From NCBI RefSeq assembly GCF_000025185.1, contig NC_013720.1:6132200-6196199 (forward strand): a stretch of 64,000 nt of DNA, given 5' to 3'. This DNA comes from Pirellula staleyi DSM 6068 (GTDB lineage Bacteria > Planctomycetota > Planctomycetia > Pirellulales > Pirellulaceae). The notes beneath the pieces are model-generated. The model was not told the origin of the DNA and did no database searches. It saw only the letters and a program-made list of their open reading frames with translations. A program made the position numbers and the translations under genes. This document shows, in pieces, positions 18,507 to 27,746 of this stretch (positions are counted from its first letter, which is position 1; every line of letters starts with the position of its first letter).

Positions 18507-19004
18507 CAGGCCTAAAGCTCGCTAGCAACGAGCCCCAACAGCCTTTGCAAACTCTGCGGCCCCCCTGTGCGTAGCACTTCTCGCCTGCCGCGCCCGCAAA
18601 TGAACCGCTGCGGACTTCCTGCGTACTGACTGGGAGGGTTGTAGGGTTTGTAGGGGCTAAATGTAAAAATACATGAGCAGGCGAAGCTTTAAGGTGCGCG
18701 CCTGTCGGCAGTCGCCTTAAGAATCTTCAAAGAAATTTAGAAAACGTAAGCTATTGTCCATACGTAGGTTAACGTGCGGACTTTAGCCCCTGTTAAAATA
18801 AATGGTTTGCCAGGGGCTCGAAAGTTCTGCACACTCATCTGTAGGGTCATTTTGTCGCACCTTGGCAGGGCGACGTGCGGACTCGAAGCGCTCAGAAACG
18901 AGCGGTTGCATGCGGTGATGCCAGCAGGATGCTACCAGCCGCAACTTGATTGTCAGCATTTGAAGTTCTGTTGGGCGCTTGGTCATCTTGTGGGAGTGAT
19001 GTTT
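18507..19004. other. Long, possibly structured leader of the YTV-repeat gene
   Basis: No gene is supported. The stretch contains several nested inverted repeats: GGGGCTAAA (18653-18661) with TTTAGCCCC (18782-18790), ATGTA/TACAT (18661-18674), and TTAAGG (18689-18694) with CCTTAA (18715-18720). The reading frame stays open from 18774, but the protein's signal peptide and Shine-Dalgarno sequence point to 19005. Confidence 0.45.
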
Positions 19005-20474
19005 ATGAAGGGTACTCTTCGAAGCCTTGTGGCTCGCTCGTTCTGGGCAGGCCTGCTTGCTGCCGGTCTATGCACCGCAGCTACGACGGCACGTGCTCAG
19101 GAGTGCTGCACCCCGGCCTATCGCGTGGTGCAGAAAGTGGTCTACGACCAGGTTCCAGTGACGACTTATCGCCTGGAATATGAAACGGTGATGCAGCAGC
19201 GGCAAATCACCACGCAGCGTCCGGAATATGTCACCGAGGTGCGTCAGCGAGCTTATCGCGTCGCCAAGCCGGTGATCGAAACCAGCACGCGCGAAGAAAA
19301 ATACACCGTTCTCAAGCCGGTTTATGAAACCGAGTATCGGGAAGAAGCCTACGACCGCGTGACTTATGTCACCGAGACCGAGACTCGCCAAGAGCGCTAC
19401 ACCGTCGCTCGGCCGGTCTACGAGACGCAAATGCGTCAGTCTCAGCACATGGTGCGGCGTCCGGTGCAAGAGACCGTGATGCAGCAGCAGAACTACACCA
19501 CCTATCAGCCAGTGACGACCTACCGCACGCAGACGGTCGACCAAGGTGGATTTGTCGACAACATGGTCTATCAGCCAGGTCGCTCGCGAAATCGCTTGGC
19601 GTGGCTCGATCGGGGCTATTTGACCGATCCTGTCACCGGCCAACTGGTGCAGCAGCGTGGTGGCTTGCACTGGGTTCCTTCGCAGAATCCTGGTGTCTAT
19701 CAGGTGCAGCGCCAGTACGTTCCGAACTTGGTGACGCAGCAGATTCCTGTGACGCAGTATCAGCCTCAAGTCGTGACGCAGCAGACCCCTGTGCAAGTGA
19801 CGCGTTACGTCGATGAGATGGTGACGCAGGAAACGCCGGTTCAGGTGATGCGGACCGAGTACGTCGAGGAAGTTCGCGACGTCCCTGTGACGGTGCAAAA
19901 GCCGGTGACCGAACGGATCAGCTACAAGGTTCCCGTGCAACGCGTGCGCTACGAGCAGCAGGAGATGGTTCGCCAAATCCCGGTGCAAACGCAGCGGATC
20001 GAGTACGAGGATCGCGTCGAGGAAACGCCAGTGACCGTGTGCCGCATGGTCTCGGAAACCAAGACGGTGGAGGTCCCTCACACGGTTGCCAAGTGGGTCG
20101 CTCAGCAGGAAATGCGAGCCAAGCCACGCGTGGTCACGATGCGTGTTCCGCTGGATGGTTCGTACGACGGCGTGATCTATGAAGGGCCCACCACGACCTA
20201 CATGCTTCCCCCTGTTGTTCTGCCTCAATCGAGCGCCGTGGCCCCTACGATCACCAATAAGGTGATCGAGGCGAAGAAGGCCGAGTCACCCACTCCCGCC
20301 ACTGAGAAGCCAGCTGCTGAGGCCCCAGCCGCCGAGAAATCGACGACTGAAAGCCCGATGACTCCTGTCGCTCCGGGTGCTAAGCAGCCGACCGACACCG
20401 ACGAGACCGGCAAGCCGAGCTTGCTGGAAGAGGGTCCTGGCTTGAACGCTCCCGCCAACGAGAAGAGCGCCTAG
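19005..20474 (+). CDS. Exported YTV-type repeat protein
   Basis: A 489-residue secreted protein. Residues 1-32 form a signal peptide (basic start, FWAGLLAAGLCTAATTARA), cleaved before QECC. Residues 35-390 are built of degenerate repeats of alternating-strand character: V.RPVYET..R...YTV, PVTTYRLEYETV, VQKPVTERISYKV, with a conserved insert around residues 180-235 (QPGRSRNRLAWLDRGY.TDP). The last 75 residues are Ala/Pro/Glu/Thr-rich. This is the YTV-type architecture seen in planctomycete surface and cell-wall-associated proteins; a structural envelope role is likely but inferred. GGGAG at 18992 supports the ATG at 19005. Confidence 0.8.
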   Translation: MKGTLRSLVARSFWAGLLAAGLCTAATTARAQECCTPAYRVVQKVVYDQVPVTTYRLEYETVMQQRQITTQRPEYVTEVRQRAYRVAKPVIETSTREEKYTVLKPVYETEYREEAYDRVTYVTETETRQERYTVARPVYETQMRQSQHMVRRPVQETVMQQQNYTTYQPVTTYRTQTVDQGGFVDNMVYQPGRSRNRLAWLDRGYLTDPVTGQLVQQRGGLHWVPSQNPGVYQVQRQYVPNLVTQQIPVTQYQPQVVTQQTPVQVTRYVDEMVTQETPVQVMRTEYVEEVRDVPVTVQKPVTERISYKVPVQRVRYEQQEMVRQIPVQTQRIEYEDRVEETPVTVCRMVSETKTVEVPHTVAKWVAQQEMRAKPRVVTMRVPLDGSYDGVIYEGPTTTYMLPPVVLPQSSAVAPTITNKVIEAKKAESPTPATEKPAAEAPAAEKSTTESPMTPVAPGAKQPTDTDETGKPSLLEEGPGLNAPANEKSA

Positions 20475-21366
20475 CATCGGCTGGCCGCTCCATGAAAAAA
20501 CTCGAGCCAGCGATCTCCTGGGGATAATTCCAGTGGATCGCTGGCTTTTTTCGTTAGGGTACCTTGCCTGCAAAACTCTATCTAACCACTGCAGATAGGG
20601 CCGCAATCGACTAGGCGAGTTACTCTGGAGCTGAGAGACACCCTGGGAGCCGCGAATAAGGCAATTCCTTGAAAAAATGTTTGCGGCAGCCTCTGCTCCG
20701 CTACGAAAGCCTCGCCAGTGGTCGGCTCTGGTGTTTCACGGAAGTCCGCTTGCTTGTTTGAATTTCCCCTTAACGGGGCTCAGCGGGGTCAGTGGAGGGG
20801 CAACGGCCCGTGAAACTGCCGCAGTGGGAATGGTTTCGGTCGCTTGAGTCACTCACCCCGGGGCTGAGTACGGCACGCCGCACGCTGCAGAATGGGTCTA
20901 ACCGACCTTCTCTTAAGTTTCTTTTGAAATTCACTAGAAGCTGTAGTTGCATTCGACTGCACGGCGTGGCGATAATGCTTAATGGCGATCAAGGTCGCGC
21001 GAAGATGGCTTGTCGGTAGCTCTAGTACCCCTTATCTCACGATTCGGGTGCTGGCATGAACAGGCTTGCTCACCACGAAATCTCTGGCGAGCGGGGTCCA
21101 TTCCGATGGAAACTGTAACTTCGCAACCCCTTTTCTCCACTAATCCTTGCGGCAGTCCGCCACTGAAATCCAGATAATTTATCTTTTTTCGTTTTACATC
21201 TGGAAATTCTCTGGCAGTCCTGCGAAGTCTCGGTACAGTGAGACGCCAAGTTGATTCCTGAAGGTTCGTTTTCGGGTGTCTGTATGCCACGGTAGGTCCG
21301 TCGGATTTATTGTTCTCTAAGGCGTGGGCAGCAGCCTGACTCGAATCAGCAAAGGGAAGGCACGAA
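20475..21366. other. Large gene-free region (about 890 bp)
   Basis: It contains the terminator at 20506-20551. Otherwise I find no open frame with coding character, no tRNA and no repeat. It must hold the promoter of the FHA gene. A small RNA is possible but not supported by anything visible. Confidence 0.4.
20506..20551 (+). terminator. Rho-independent terminator behind the YTV-repeat gene
   Basis: Perfect 10-bp stem GCCAGCGATC/GATCGCTGGC, a second small stem inside the loop, and a T6 run directly after. Confidence 0.85.
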
Positions 21367-22035
21367 ATGCAAGTGCGTGTCAAAATTCTGCAAGGGTCGC
21401 ATGCAGGCAAAGAAGTCAAGATTCCCGTACCGAAGTGTGTGATCGGACGTGGGGATGAATGTCACCTTCGCCCGCAGAGCGATGCCATTAGTCGCCGGCA
21501 CTGCGTGATCATTAGCAATGATCAGGAAGTGGTGGTCCGCGATCTCAATAGTCGAAATGGGACGTACGTCAACGGCGAACGCGTTGCTGAAGAAGCAGTG
21601 CTCCTTACCGGTGATGTGCTTCGCGTCGGTCCGCTCGAATTCGAAATGATGATCGAGCAAACTGCCGCCAAGATTAAGCGTCCGAAAATCACGGACATCA
21701 AGCAGGTCGTAGCACGAACCGCTGAGGGCTCGTCCCACGGCAGCAACGGCGACCTGGAAGATGTCACCCAGTGGCTGGAAGAAGGGGACGCTCAGCACAA
21801 GTCGCGAACTCCGGAGACACGTCAGTTCCGGCTCGACGACACGGCGATGCCAGCCGCTCCTGCCGCCAACGAAACGAGTGTGGTCGACACCAAAGCGATG
21901 GCACCCGATGCCGCCAAAGCTGCTCGCCCCGAGAAGAAAGCTCCCGGCAAACTTCCTCCGCGTCCTGATGCTCAGGCAAAGGACTCGCGCGAGGCAGCCG
22001 CCGATATGTTGAAGAAATTCTTCAACCGCCGTTAA
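21367..22035 (+). CDS. FHA domain protein
   Basis: A 222-residue cytoplasmic protein. Residues 1-95 are a forkhead-associated domain that binds phosphothreonine peptides: VIGRGDECHL, the SRRHCVI motif and DLNSRNGTYVNG carry the conserved Arg, Ser-x-x-His and Asn-Gly residues. Residues 110-205 are Ala/Pro/Lys-rich and look disordered; the last 15 (AAADMLKKFFNRR) form a short helix. No Ser/Thr kinase gene lies nearby, so its partner is unknown. Followed by a terminator. Confidence 0.92.
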   Translation: MQVRVKILQGSHAGKEVKIPVPKCVIGRGDECHLRPQSDAISRRHCVIISNDQEVVVRDLNSRNGTYVNGERVAEEAVLLTGDVLRVGPLEFEMMIEQTAAKIKRPKITDIKQVVARTAEGSSHGSNGDLEDVTQWLEEGDAQHKSRTPETRQFRLDDTAMPAAPAANETSVVDTKAMAPDAAKAARPEKKAPGKLPPRPDAQAKDSREAAADMLKKFFNRR

Positions 22036-22430
22036 GCGATCGCACCCGAAGCATCCACCGAAGCCCTGCTCTCACGAGTAGGGCTTTTTTGTTCGATGTC
22101 GGCCCCCTCTCGCGGCACTTCCCTCCTGGTGCCCGGCCGACTGCTGCTCTATCCCCTGAAGCGGCGTCGATTTTGCCGACAGACGGGTCGCTGAGATCGA
22201 CACCCGATTCGCTTGCCGAGTGTCGTTGATCCTCGTCGATAACAGGCTGTTTCGGCCGGATATGCCCCGTTTTCGACCTTTCCGAGCGACCCTCGCAGGG
22301 TTCACACTCCCCAATGGCATGGTCTTTGCAATGACATCGCAGCAGCTAGCGATTGTTGAGCGAGCTAACTGCAGGGTCGGCAGAGACAGGCACTTAACGC
22401 CACGGCCCAACATGCTTGGGGATTTCTGGA
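22036..22430. other. Intergenic region with terminator
   Basis: Beyond the terminator at 22062-22090 no gene is supported; short frames here overlap on both strands without coding character. Confidence 0.4.
22062..22090 (+). terminator. Rho-independent terminator behind the FHA gene
   Basis: AGCCCTGCT pairs with AGTAGGGCT (one G-T wobble) around a 6-nt loop and is followed by six T. Confidence 0.75.
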
Positions 22431-23432
22431 ATGCAGCGTAAATCGGGCTTTACTCTCGTTGAACTCTTGGTGGTGATTGCGATTATCGGCGTGCTGGTCG
22501 CACTGCTGCTTCCGGCTGTTCAAGCCGCCCGCGAAGCAGCTCGTCGCGCTCAGTGCAAAAACAATCTCAAACAGCTGGGACTGGCAACCCTGAACTACGA
22601 AAGCACGTTTCAGTGCCTTCCGCCGAGCGCGATTGTCGATTACTCGGTGACTAGCACGGCGAACAACACCTCGTGGGGTGTCCATGGGCGGCTGTTGCCG
22701 TTCATTGAACAGGGAAGCTTGCAGGACAAAGTGAACCTGAATGTCGGCTGGGACTTTCAGACTCCGATCGACAGCTTGAAGATCTCGAGCTTTCAGTGCC
22801 CCAGTGATCCGGGTGCTTTTCGGCTGCGTGATCCAGGGAGTGGCAAGGTGAAGCTTTGGCCAACCTGCTACGGCTTCAACATGGGAACGTGGTTTGTCTT
22901 TAACCCGGCGACTCGAACCGGTGGAGAAGGTGCGTTCTATCCCAACAGCTTCCTGCCACTGGCGGCCTTTACTGACGGCACCAGCAACACCATGCTTGCC
23001 GCCGAAGTGAAAGCGTGGACCCCCTACACCCGCAACGGTGGTCCCTCGTCGACCACCATTCCCGACACTGCAGCAGCGGCCAGCACGATTGTCGCCAGTG
23101 GTGCCGAGTACAAAGATACTGGCCACACTGAATGGCCCGATGCGCGGGTACACCACACCGGCTTTACAGCCGCGATGCCTCCGAACACAAACGTTCCCTA
23201 CGTGACGGGTGGCAAAACGGTGAGTGCCGACTTCAACTCCTGGCAAGAGGGTGCCAACGGGGCGGCTGGGTCCCCGACCTATGCCATCATTACCTCGCGC
23301 AGCTTTCATCCCAATGTGGTGCAGGCTGCCATGGTCGACGGTTCGGTGCAAACGATGTCGAACAACATTAACCTCGCAGTTTGGCGAGGCTTTGCCACAC
23401 GCAGTGGCGGCGAGATCGTTTCGGCGCCTTAG
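22431..23432 (+). CDS. DUF1559 domain protein with prepilin-type N-terminus
   Basis: A 333-residue protein with a very short leader (MQRKSG) before [14 protein letters not shown], predicting cleavage by a prepilin peptidase. [25 protein letters not shown] is nearly identical to the other DUF1559 protein in this window (3282-4250), while the bodies differ. It closes with [15 protein letters not shown], the H/D-G-S motif of the family. The nearest start is the ATG at 22431; a TTG 5 codons upstream is possible. Stand-alone gene with its own terminator. The function is unknown; a pseudopilin-like envelope part is assumed. Confidence 0.9.
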   Translation: MQRKSGFTLVELLVVIAIIGVLVALLLPAVQAAREAARRAQCKNNLKQLGLATLNYESTFQCLPPSAIVDYSVTSTANNTSWGVHGRLLPFIEQGSLQDKVNLNVGWDFQTPIDSLKISSFQCPSDPGAFRLRDPGSGKVKLWPTCYGFNMGTWFVFNPATRTGGEGAFYPNSFLPLAAFTDGTSNTMLAAEVKAWTPYTRNGGPSSTTIPDTAAAASTIVASGAEYKDTGHTEWPDARVHHTGFTAAMPPNTNVPYVTGGKTVSADFNSWQEGANGAAGSPTYAIITSRSFHPNVVQAAMVDGSVQTMSNNINLAVWRGFATRSGGEIVSAP

Positions 23433-23466
23433 GTACTCGTTGCCAGCCAATGGATCGTTCCCACCG

Positions 23467-23491
23467 ACTGCCGCCACCAGCGGCAGTTTTT
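23467..23491 (+). terminator. Rho-independent terminator behind the second DUF1559 gene
   Basis: Perfect 8-bp stem ACTGCCGC/GCGGCAGT, a 5-nt loop and a T run. Confidence 0.8.
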
Positions 23492-23691
23492 CATTTCTTG
23501 ATGGCGCCAAAGACTCCTCAGGAAGGGAACTGGCTGGCACGCCACTCGGCTGGGTGGTTTTTAGGGTAATTCTTGGAGCCTCGCTGGGTTTTTCTTCTCT
23601 CTTTTCCAGTGTTTACGTAGGATGAACCGCCAGCGGAGCCTCATTTCACCCGTCCGCTGAAACCGACGACCGGGATCCTAGGTAGTAGTGA

Positions 23692-24489
23692 ATGAAGACT
23701 GGTCCGACCAACGATCCAGAGACACCTGCTGCCGTGCTGAGCACCGACGACAGAACGCGCGCCGAAACCGCTTTACGGGGACGCTTGCGCGCTGCGCGGG
23801 GTGCTACGGCTGAGGTTGACGCTGCGGATCCCGTTTTTTTGAACGAGTCCGAGACACCGATGCAAGGCGACCGCGATCCCCACGACCGCAAGTCGCCTGC
23901 GCCTCGAGCAGTCGACCACGAAGCACTGGCCCCTGTCCGCGCGCTCATCGCACGCTGTGTTGTGGGTGAGCAGGCAGCGATGCTGGCTTTGGTCGATCGT
24001 TTTCGAGGTCAGGTGTTCGGACTTTGCTACCGCATGCTTGGTCAGCGGCAGGATGCCGAAGATGCCGCGCAGGAAACCTTTGTGCGAGTCCTTAAAAACT
24101 TGCACCGCTGGGATCCGACGCGTGAGTTCGAACCTTGGCTGCTGGCGATTGCCGGCAATCGCTGCCGCACAGCGTTGTCGACGCGCAAGAGACGTCAGAG
24201 TGTCGAACTTGTCCCGGAAACGATTGCCGACAAAACGCCCGACAAAGCAGATGTCGACAGCCTCTCGGAAGAAGTGGCCCTCGCGCTTTCCGAGACCAGG
24301 CCCGAGTATCGCGAGGCGTTTGTATTGTTTCACGAACAGCAGCTCAGTTACGCCGAGATTGCTGACGCGATGAATGTGCCGCTCGGGACCGTGAAGACTT
24401 GGGTCCACCGCGCACGACGAGAACTCATAGAACATTTGCACCGCCGCGGAGTGGTGCCGGAGTGTCGAGATGCACTGCCACGCCTTTGA
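23692..24489 (+). CDS. ECF-type RNA polymerase sigma factor
   Basis: A 265-residue sigma-70-family factor. Region 2 spans about residues 95-160 (GEQAAMLALVDRFRGQVFGLCYRML, then DAEDAAQETFVRVLKNL) and region 4 about residues 195-250 (YREAFVLFHEQQLSYAEIADAMNVPLGTVKTWVHRARREL). The first 80 residues are an extra, charged, probably disordered segment; if translation starts at the ATG at 23860 instead, the protein has a normal ECF size of 209. It overlaps the anti-sigma-like gene by 20 bp, the usual arrangement of an ECF factor and its regulator. Confidence 0.9.
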   Translation: MKTGPTNDPETPAAVLSTDDRTRAETALRGRLRAARGATAEVDAADPVFLNESETPMQGDRDPHDRKSPAPRAVDHEALAPVRALIARCVVGEQAAMLALVDRFRGQVFGLCYRMLGQRQDAEDAAQETFVRVLKNLHRWDPTREFEPWLLAIAGNRCRTALSTRKRRQSVELVPETIADKTPDKADVDSLSEEVALALSETRPEYREAFVLFHEQQLSYAEIADAMNVPLGTVKTWVHRARRELIEHLHRRGVVPECRDALPRL

Positions 24490-25279
24490 AGAAAAACTGA
24501 ACCAGCTGCTCGATGATCGCCGCGATGTGCTGCGCGACGCCGAACTCGTGGCGCATGCCCGTGCGTGTCAGCCTTGCCGCGCGCTGCTGGAAGGTAGCGT
24601 CGCGCTGGTATCGAGCGTTCGAAAGCTGCCGCTTCCCGAGCTCCGCAGCGATTTTTCGTCGATGGTGATTCGCGCCACACTCGCCGCTGGCGATACCGAG
24701 CATGCGATGGAAGCCGTGGTGGTCGAAGCTCCGCTGAACACTGCCAGCCGATCGGGCAACACGTTTGCCGCCGATCCCACACTCGACGCTGAAGTGATGC
24801 TCCACACGCCACCCCATGCTCGCAAGCGTGGGCTCGGCTGGTGGGCGCTAGCTGGCGCGACCAGCGTCGCCGCCTTGCTCCTAATCTCGGCAGGCGTGGT
24901 GATGATCGCCGCACGCAACCAGAACCAGGTGGCCCAGGATAATCGGGGGGAAGGCTCGGGAACGCTCGGAGTCGGAATGCTCGGCCCGCGACGCCAACTC
25001 CCGGTGCCACGCGCTCATGGCTCGGGACTTGCCTTTTCGGTCTACCAGTACAAAGGGGCGATTCGCAACTTTGCCGACCAATTGCCAGTCGCTGCCCAGC
25101 AGTTTGAAGGGATCGAATCACAAACCCCCGGAATCGATACGATTCGCGCCACGCTGTGGGTGGCACTCGATACCCTGCTCCGCTCGATGGGAAGTTCGGC
25201 CGATCATCCCGCCGAACAGCCGAGCTACGACCCGGCCCCTGCAGCTGCCGGAAACTGGCTCGAAAAGCTTTGGAGCTGA
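24470..25279 (+). CDS. Anti-sigma factor with zinc-binding (ZAS-like) N-terminus
   Basis: A 269-residue membrane protein. The cytoplasmic N-terminus shows CHAFEEKLNQLLD and the HARACQPC motif (His-x3-Cys-x2-Cys, residues 25-32), characteristic of zinc anti-sigma domains that hold an ECF factor inactive. One membrane helix lies at about residues 124-148 (WALAGATSVAALLLISAGVVMIA); the 120-residue C-terminus would be extracytoplasmic and probably senses the signal. GGAG at a good spacing supports the start. The overlap with the sigma gene makes it the partner. The inducing signal and the target genes cannot be read from the sequence. Confidence 0.85.
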   Translation: MHCHAFEEKLNQLLDDRRDVLRDAELVAHARACQPCRALLEGSVALVSSVRKLPLPELRSDFSSMVIRATLAAGDTEHAMEAVVVEAPLNTASRSGNTFAADPTLDAEVMLHTPPHARKRGLGWWALAGATSVAALLLISAGVVMIAARNQNQVAQDNRGEGSGTLGVGMLGPRRQLPVPRAHGSGLAFSVYQYKGAIRNFADQLPVAAQQFEGIESQTPGIDTIRATLWVALDTLLRSMGSSADHPAEQPSYDPAPAAAGNWLEKLWS

Positions 25280-25689
25280 TCCTCGCTCGCGACTTGGCTC
25301 CTCCCGATTGATAGCCAGGAGCCAAGTTTTGCCGCTCCGAGGCTGTTAAACGGCCCGCATAACCGGCCCGCTCATCTCGGCAGCCGATTCCTCCGCGCTA
25401 TCCGGTTGCTCTCTCTCAACATAGGGCGTTCTTGATCCGAAGCCTTGAAAACCCCTGATCAGGCATGCGGATTAGCTGCAGGCGTTACAGGCGTTACAAC
25501 GTGCGCAGTTTCAACCGGAAAGTTTGCGCCACCCGACAAGATCGCCAGAAATGCGAAGGGCCGCGCCGTCCTACATTTTACCCATGTGGTAGATTTTCCC
25601 AGGTGAGGTTGACGATTCTCACCCTCGTCCACCACTCGGCTGGACGCTCAACATCTCCTCTGCCTGACTCGTCTCTTGGGGAATCTGCT
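25280..25689. other. Intergenic region with terminator
   Basis: It holds the terminator at 25292-25330. No gene is supported. GGGGA at 25678-25682 is the probable ribosome binding site of the next gene. Confidence 0.45.
25292..25330 (+). terminator. Rho-independent terminator behind the sigma/anti-sigma pair
   Basis: Perfect 11-bp stem ACTTGGCTCCT/AGGAGCCAAGT followed by TTT. Confidence 0.8.
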
Positions 25690-26079
25690 GTGGCTAAGTC
25701 TTCCAAAGCTGAAGTGCAAATGGATCGTCGATCAAGCGAACGCCGCGATGCCGCCAATCGTCGTAAACAATCGACCCCGGTAGCTGTCGAACAGCGTACT
25801 GCGGAACGTCGCACCAAAGTGGCTCGCCGTCGCCAGATCGATCCCACCACCTGCGAGCGCGACTACTCGGGGGATGAGATCGAATTCATGCAAGCCCTCG
25901 ATGCCTACAAGCGCACCAGCGGACGCATGTTCCCCACCTGCAGCGAAATCCTCGAAGTGATTCGCGCTTTGGGCTACATCCGCGTGAACAACGTCACGAT
26001 CGTCGAAACACCAGCAGAAACCAGCGTGGGCGAGCTTCCTGCTCTTCCCGAATCGATCCCTGCCGAGATGCACGCCTAA
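25690..26079 (+). CDS. Small basic conserved protein, function unknown
   Basis: A 129-residue soluble protein. The first 55 residues are strongly basic and repetitive ([27 protein letters not shown]) and may bind nucleic acid or membrane. Residues 55-100 ([42 protein letters not shown]) look like a short helix-turn-helix or wing-like domain. The GTG at 25690 with GGGGA 8 nt upstream is chosen; the ATG at 25720 is the alternative. Stand-alone gene followed by two hairpins. No function can be assigned. Confidence 0.65.
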   Translation: MAKSSKAEVQMDRRSSERRDAANRRKQSTPVAVEQRTAERRTKVARRRQIDPTTCERDYSGDEIEFMQALDAYKRTSGRMFPTCSEILEVIRALGYIRVNNVTIVETPAETSVGELPALPESIPAEMHA

Positions 26080-26111
26080 GTCATTAGGCCGACTCTCTAA
26101 AACAACAGAAC

Positions 26112-26142
26112 TAGCCTCCTTCTCCGGAACAGAGAAGAGGCT
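26112..26142 (+). terminator. Hairpin behind the small basic protein gene
   Basis: AGCCTC and GAGGCT frame an inner TTCTC/GAGAA pairing. No T run follows, so it probably acts together with the next hairpin. Confidence 0.45.
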
Positions 26143-26152
26143 GATTTCGCCG

Positions 26153-26193
26153 CAAAACGTCGCCGAGCCTCAAAACTCGCGCGACGTTTTTTA
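26153..26193 (+). terminator. Rho-independent terminator
   Basis: AAAACGTCG pairs perfectly with CGACGTTTT and runs into six T. Confidence 0.75.
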
Positions 26194-26294
26194 TTGCGCG
26201 CACCTTTCGCCAGAGTTACTTGGTCGATCGTCGCGACGGTTCTGGTAGCACATAGTCAAGCCCCGCGCTATTCAAAGATCGATCGACGTGCTTT

Positions 26295-26792
26295 ATGTCG
26301 CGACAATTCTCGCTGACAAGCTTACTGGCAATCATGCTGGGATGTTGCATCGTCTTCGCGATGTGGGGACAAGCAGGAAGTGTGACCGCTACTCTCTTCA
26401 CGGCCCCTCTGCCATTTGTGATCGGAGCACTCTGCTATACCCATCGCGCCGAAGATTCCTCCACCATGCAATGCATCTTTGAAGATGCATTTCTGGGCAT
26501 TCGCAGCGGAGCTATCGGCGGTGTCGTGGGACTGTTTGTAATCCTCGAAGTGATGTTGGCTGTTTGGTGCTGGGGTAACTGTTCGCCCGCCTTGCCAATC
26601 TTCGTGATGCTGACTCCCATCGCCCTGCTATTCTCGATTTTTGTAGGCATCTATCCAGGGTTCGTGGCCGGACTCGATGTCGGCAAGCTTTGGGGAATGG
26701 CGAGGTACCTGACCCATCGATCGCGCCCTGCACTCGCAGCGACACCAGCAAACGCATCGCTGTCGGAGATTTCGCGTGCCTCAGGCTGTTAG
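26295..26792 (+). CDS. Small integral membrane protein, function unknown
   Basis: A 165-residue protein with about four hydrophobic helices: residues 5-24 (FSLTSLLAIMLGCCIVFAMW), 30-48, 70-95 (AIGGVVGLFVILEVMLAVW) and 102-125 (LPIFVMLTPIALLFSIFVGIY). The N-terminal RQFSLTSLL pattern is common in short planctomycete membrane proteins. The C-terminal 40 residues are hydrophilic. No enzymatic motif and no informative neighbours. Confidence 0.6.
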   Translation: MSRQFSLTSLLAIMLGCCIVFAMWGQAGSVTATLFTAPLPFVIGALCYTHRAEDSSTMQCIFEDAFLGIRSGAIGGVVGLFVILEVMLAVWCWGNCSPALPIFVMLTPIALLFSIFVGIYPGFVAGLDVGKLWGMARYLTHRSRPALAATPANASLSEISRASGC

Positions 26793-26957
26793 CTGGCATC
26801 GGCCAGCGTAACTCTCTTGCAGATTTGCCCTTGAGTCATCCATGGGGCGTTTGGTAATAGGCCAAGGTGGAAGTGGGCTCGGCTGTTTGAGTAAGCTGGC
26901 CCGAATCAATCTGCTAGCAGTCGCGCCCCGCAGCGTGCTGCCAGAAGGACCTTTACC

Positions 26958-27746
26958 GTGAAACACTCCTCGACCATCGCCACTTGTAGTCCGCAACACC
27001 GCTGGCCTCGGCAACGTACGGCGCTGCTGCTCATGGCAAGCGTGATCATCAGTTCGCTCGCCACCTCGCTGGGCTGTGGACAAGTGGCCCGCTTTCGCAA
27101 TGTCGAAGGGGTAAACTACTTCCAGCAAGGGAACTACCAAGCTGCGCAAAAGCAGTTCCAGTCGGCACTTGCAGCGAACCCTCGATCCCCCGACGCCTAC
27201 TACAACCTGGCTGCGGTCTATCACAAACAGGGGCTCTCTACTCGCAACCAGAACGACCTGGCCCAAGCGGAATCGCTCTACCGTCAGTGCCTCGACTTCA
27301 ACCCCAACCATGTCGACTGCCATCGCGGTTTGGCCGTGCTGCTGACCGAAACAGGCCGTGCCGATCTCGCCTTCACCGAAATGAAGAACTGGAGCATCGC
27401 CAACCCGGGTCTCTCTGACGCAAGAGTTGAACTTGCAAGACTTTATGAAGAGTACGGCGACAATCGTTCGGCTGAGCAAATCCTCTACGAAGCCCAGGCA
27501 ATTGATATCAACAATTGGCGTGCCCACGCCGCGCTGGGGCGGATTAAGGAACAATCGGGAGATGTGCAGCAGGCGATCCTGAACTATCAGCGTGCCTACG
27601 CCCTGAACGGCAACCAGCCGCAGTTCCAAGAACGGATTGCCATGCTTCAGCAGCGTGCTCCCGGTGTATTTCCCACCCCTGGAGCGACCTCCCCGATCCC
27701 CGGTGTCCGCTCCGCGACCAGTCCGCGGCCGCAAATGAAGTACTAA
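26958..27746 (+). CDS. Tetratricopeptide-repeat lipoprotein
   Basis: A 262-residue exported protein. The leader ends in a lipobox-like TSLGCG at about residue 49. Residues 60-225 comprise four to five TPR units, for example NYFQQGNYQAAQKQFQSAL, NLAAVYHKQG, HRGLAVLLTETGRADLAF and RIKEQSGDVQQAILNYQRA. It is probably a periplasmic or outer-membrane scaffold. The start is a GTG with AGAAGGA 8 nt upstream. The C-terminus is Pro/Gly-rich. Confidence 0.85.
   Translation: MKHSSTIATCSPQHRWPRQRTALLLMASVIISSLATSLGCGQVARFRNVEGVNYFQQGNYQAAQKQFQSALAANPRSPDAYYNLAAVYHKQGLSTRNQNDLAQAESLYRQCLDFNPNHVDCHRGLAVLLTETGRADLAFTEMKNWSIANPGLSDARVELARLYEEYGDNRSAEQILYEAQAIDINNWRAHAALGRIKEQSGDVQQAILNYQRAYALNGNQPQFQERIAMLQQRAPGVFPTPGATSPIPGVRSATSPRPQMKY

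Noticed and set aside
18774-19004. 77-codon N-terminal extension of the YTV-repeat protein
   Set aside because: The signal peptide starts at 19005 with a good Shine-Dalgarno sequence; the extension shows no homology pattern and would hide it.
19068-20228. 386-codon minus-strand frame opposite the YTV-repeat gene
   Set aside because: Its His/Leu/Arg-rich repetitive translation is the antisense image of the repeats, without start signals.
22365-23540. 391-codon open frame on the minus strand opposite the DUF1559 gene
   Set aside because: It mirrors the real gene and has no recognisable domain; high G+C third positions leave antisense frames open.
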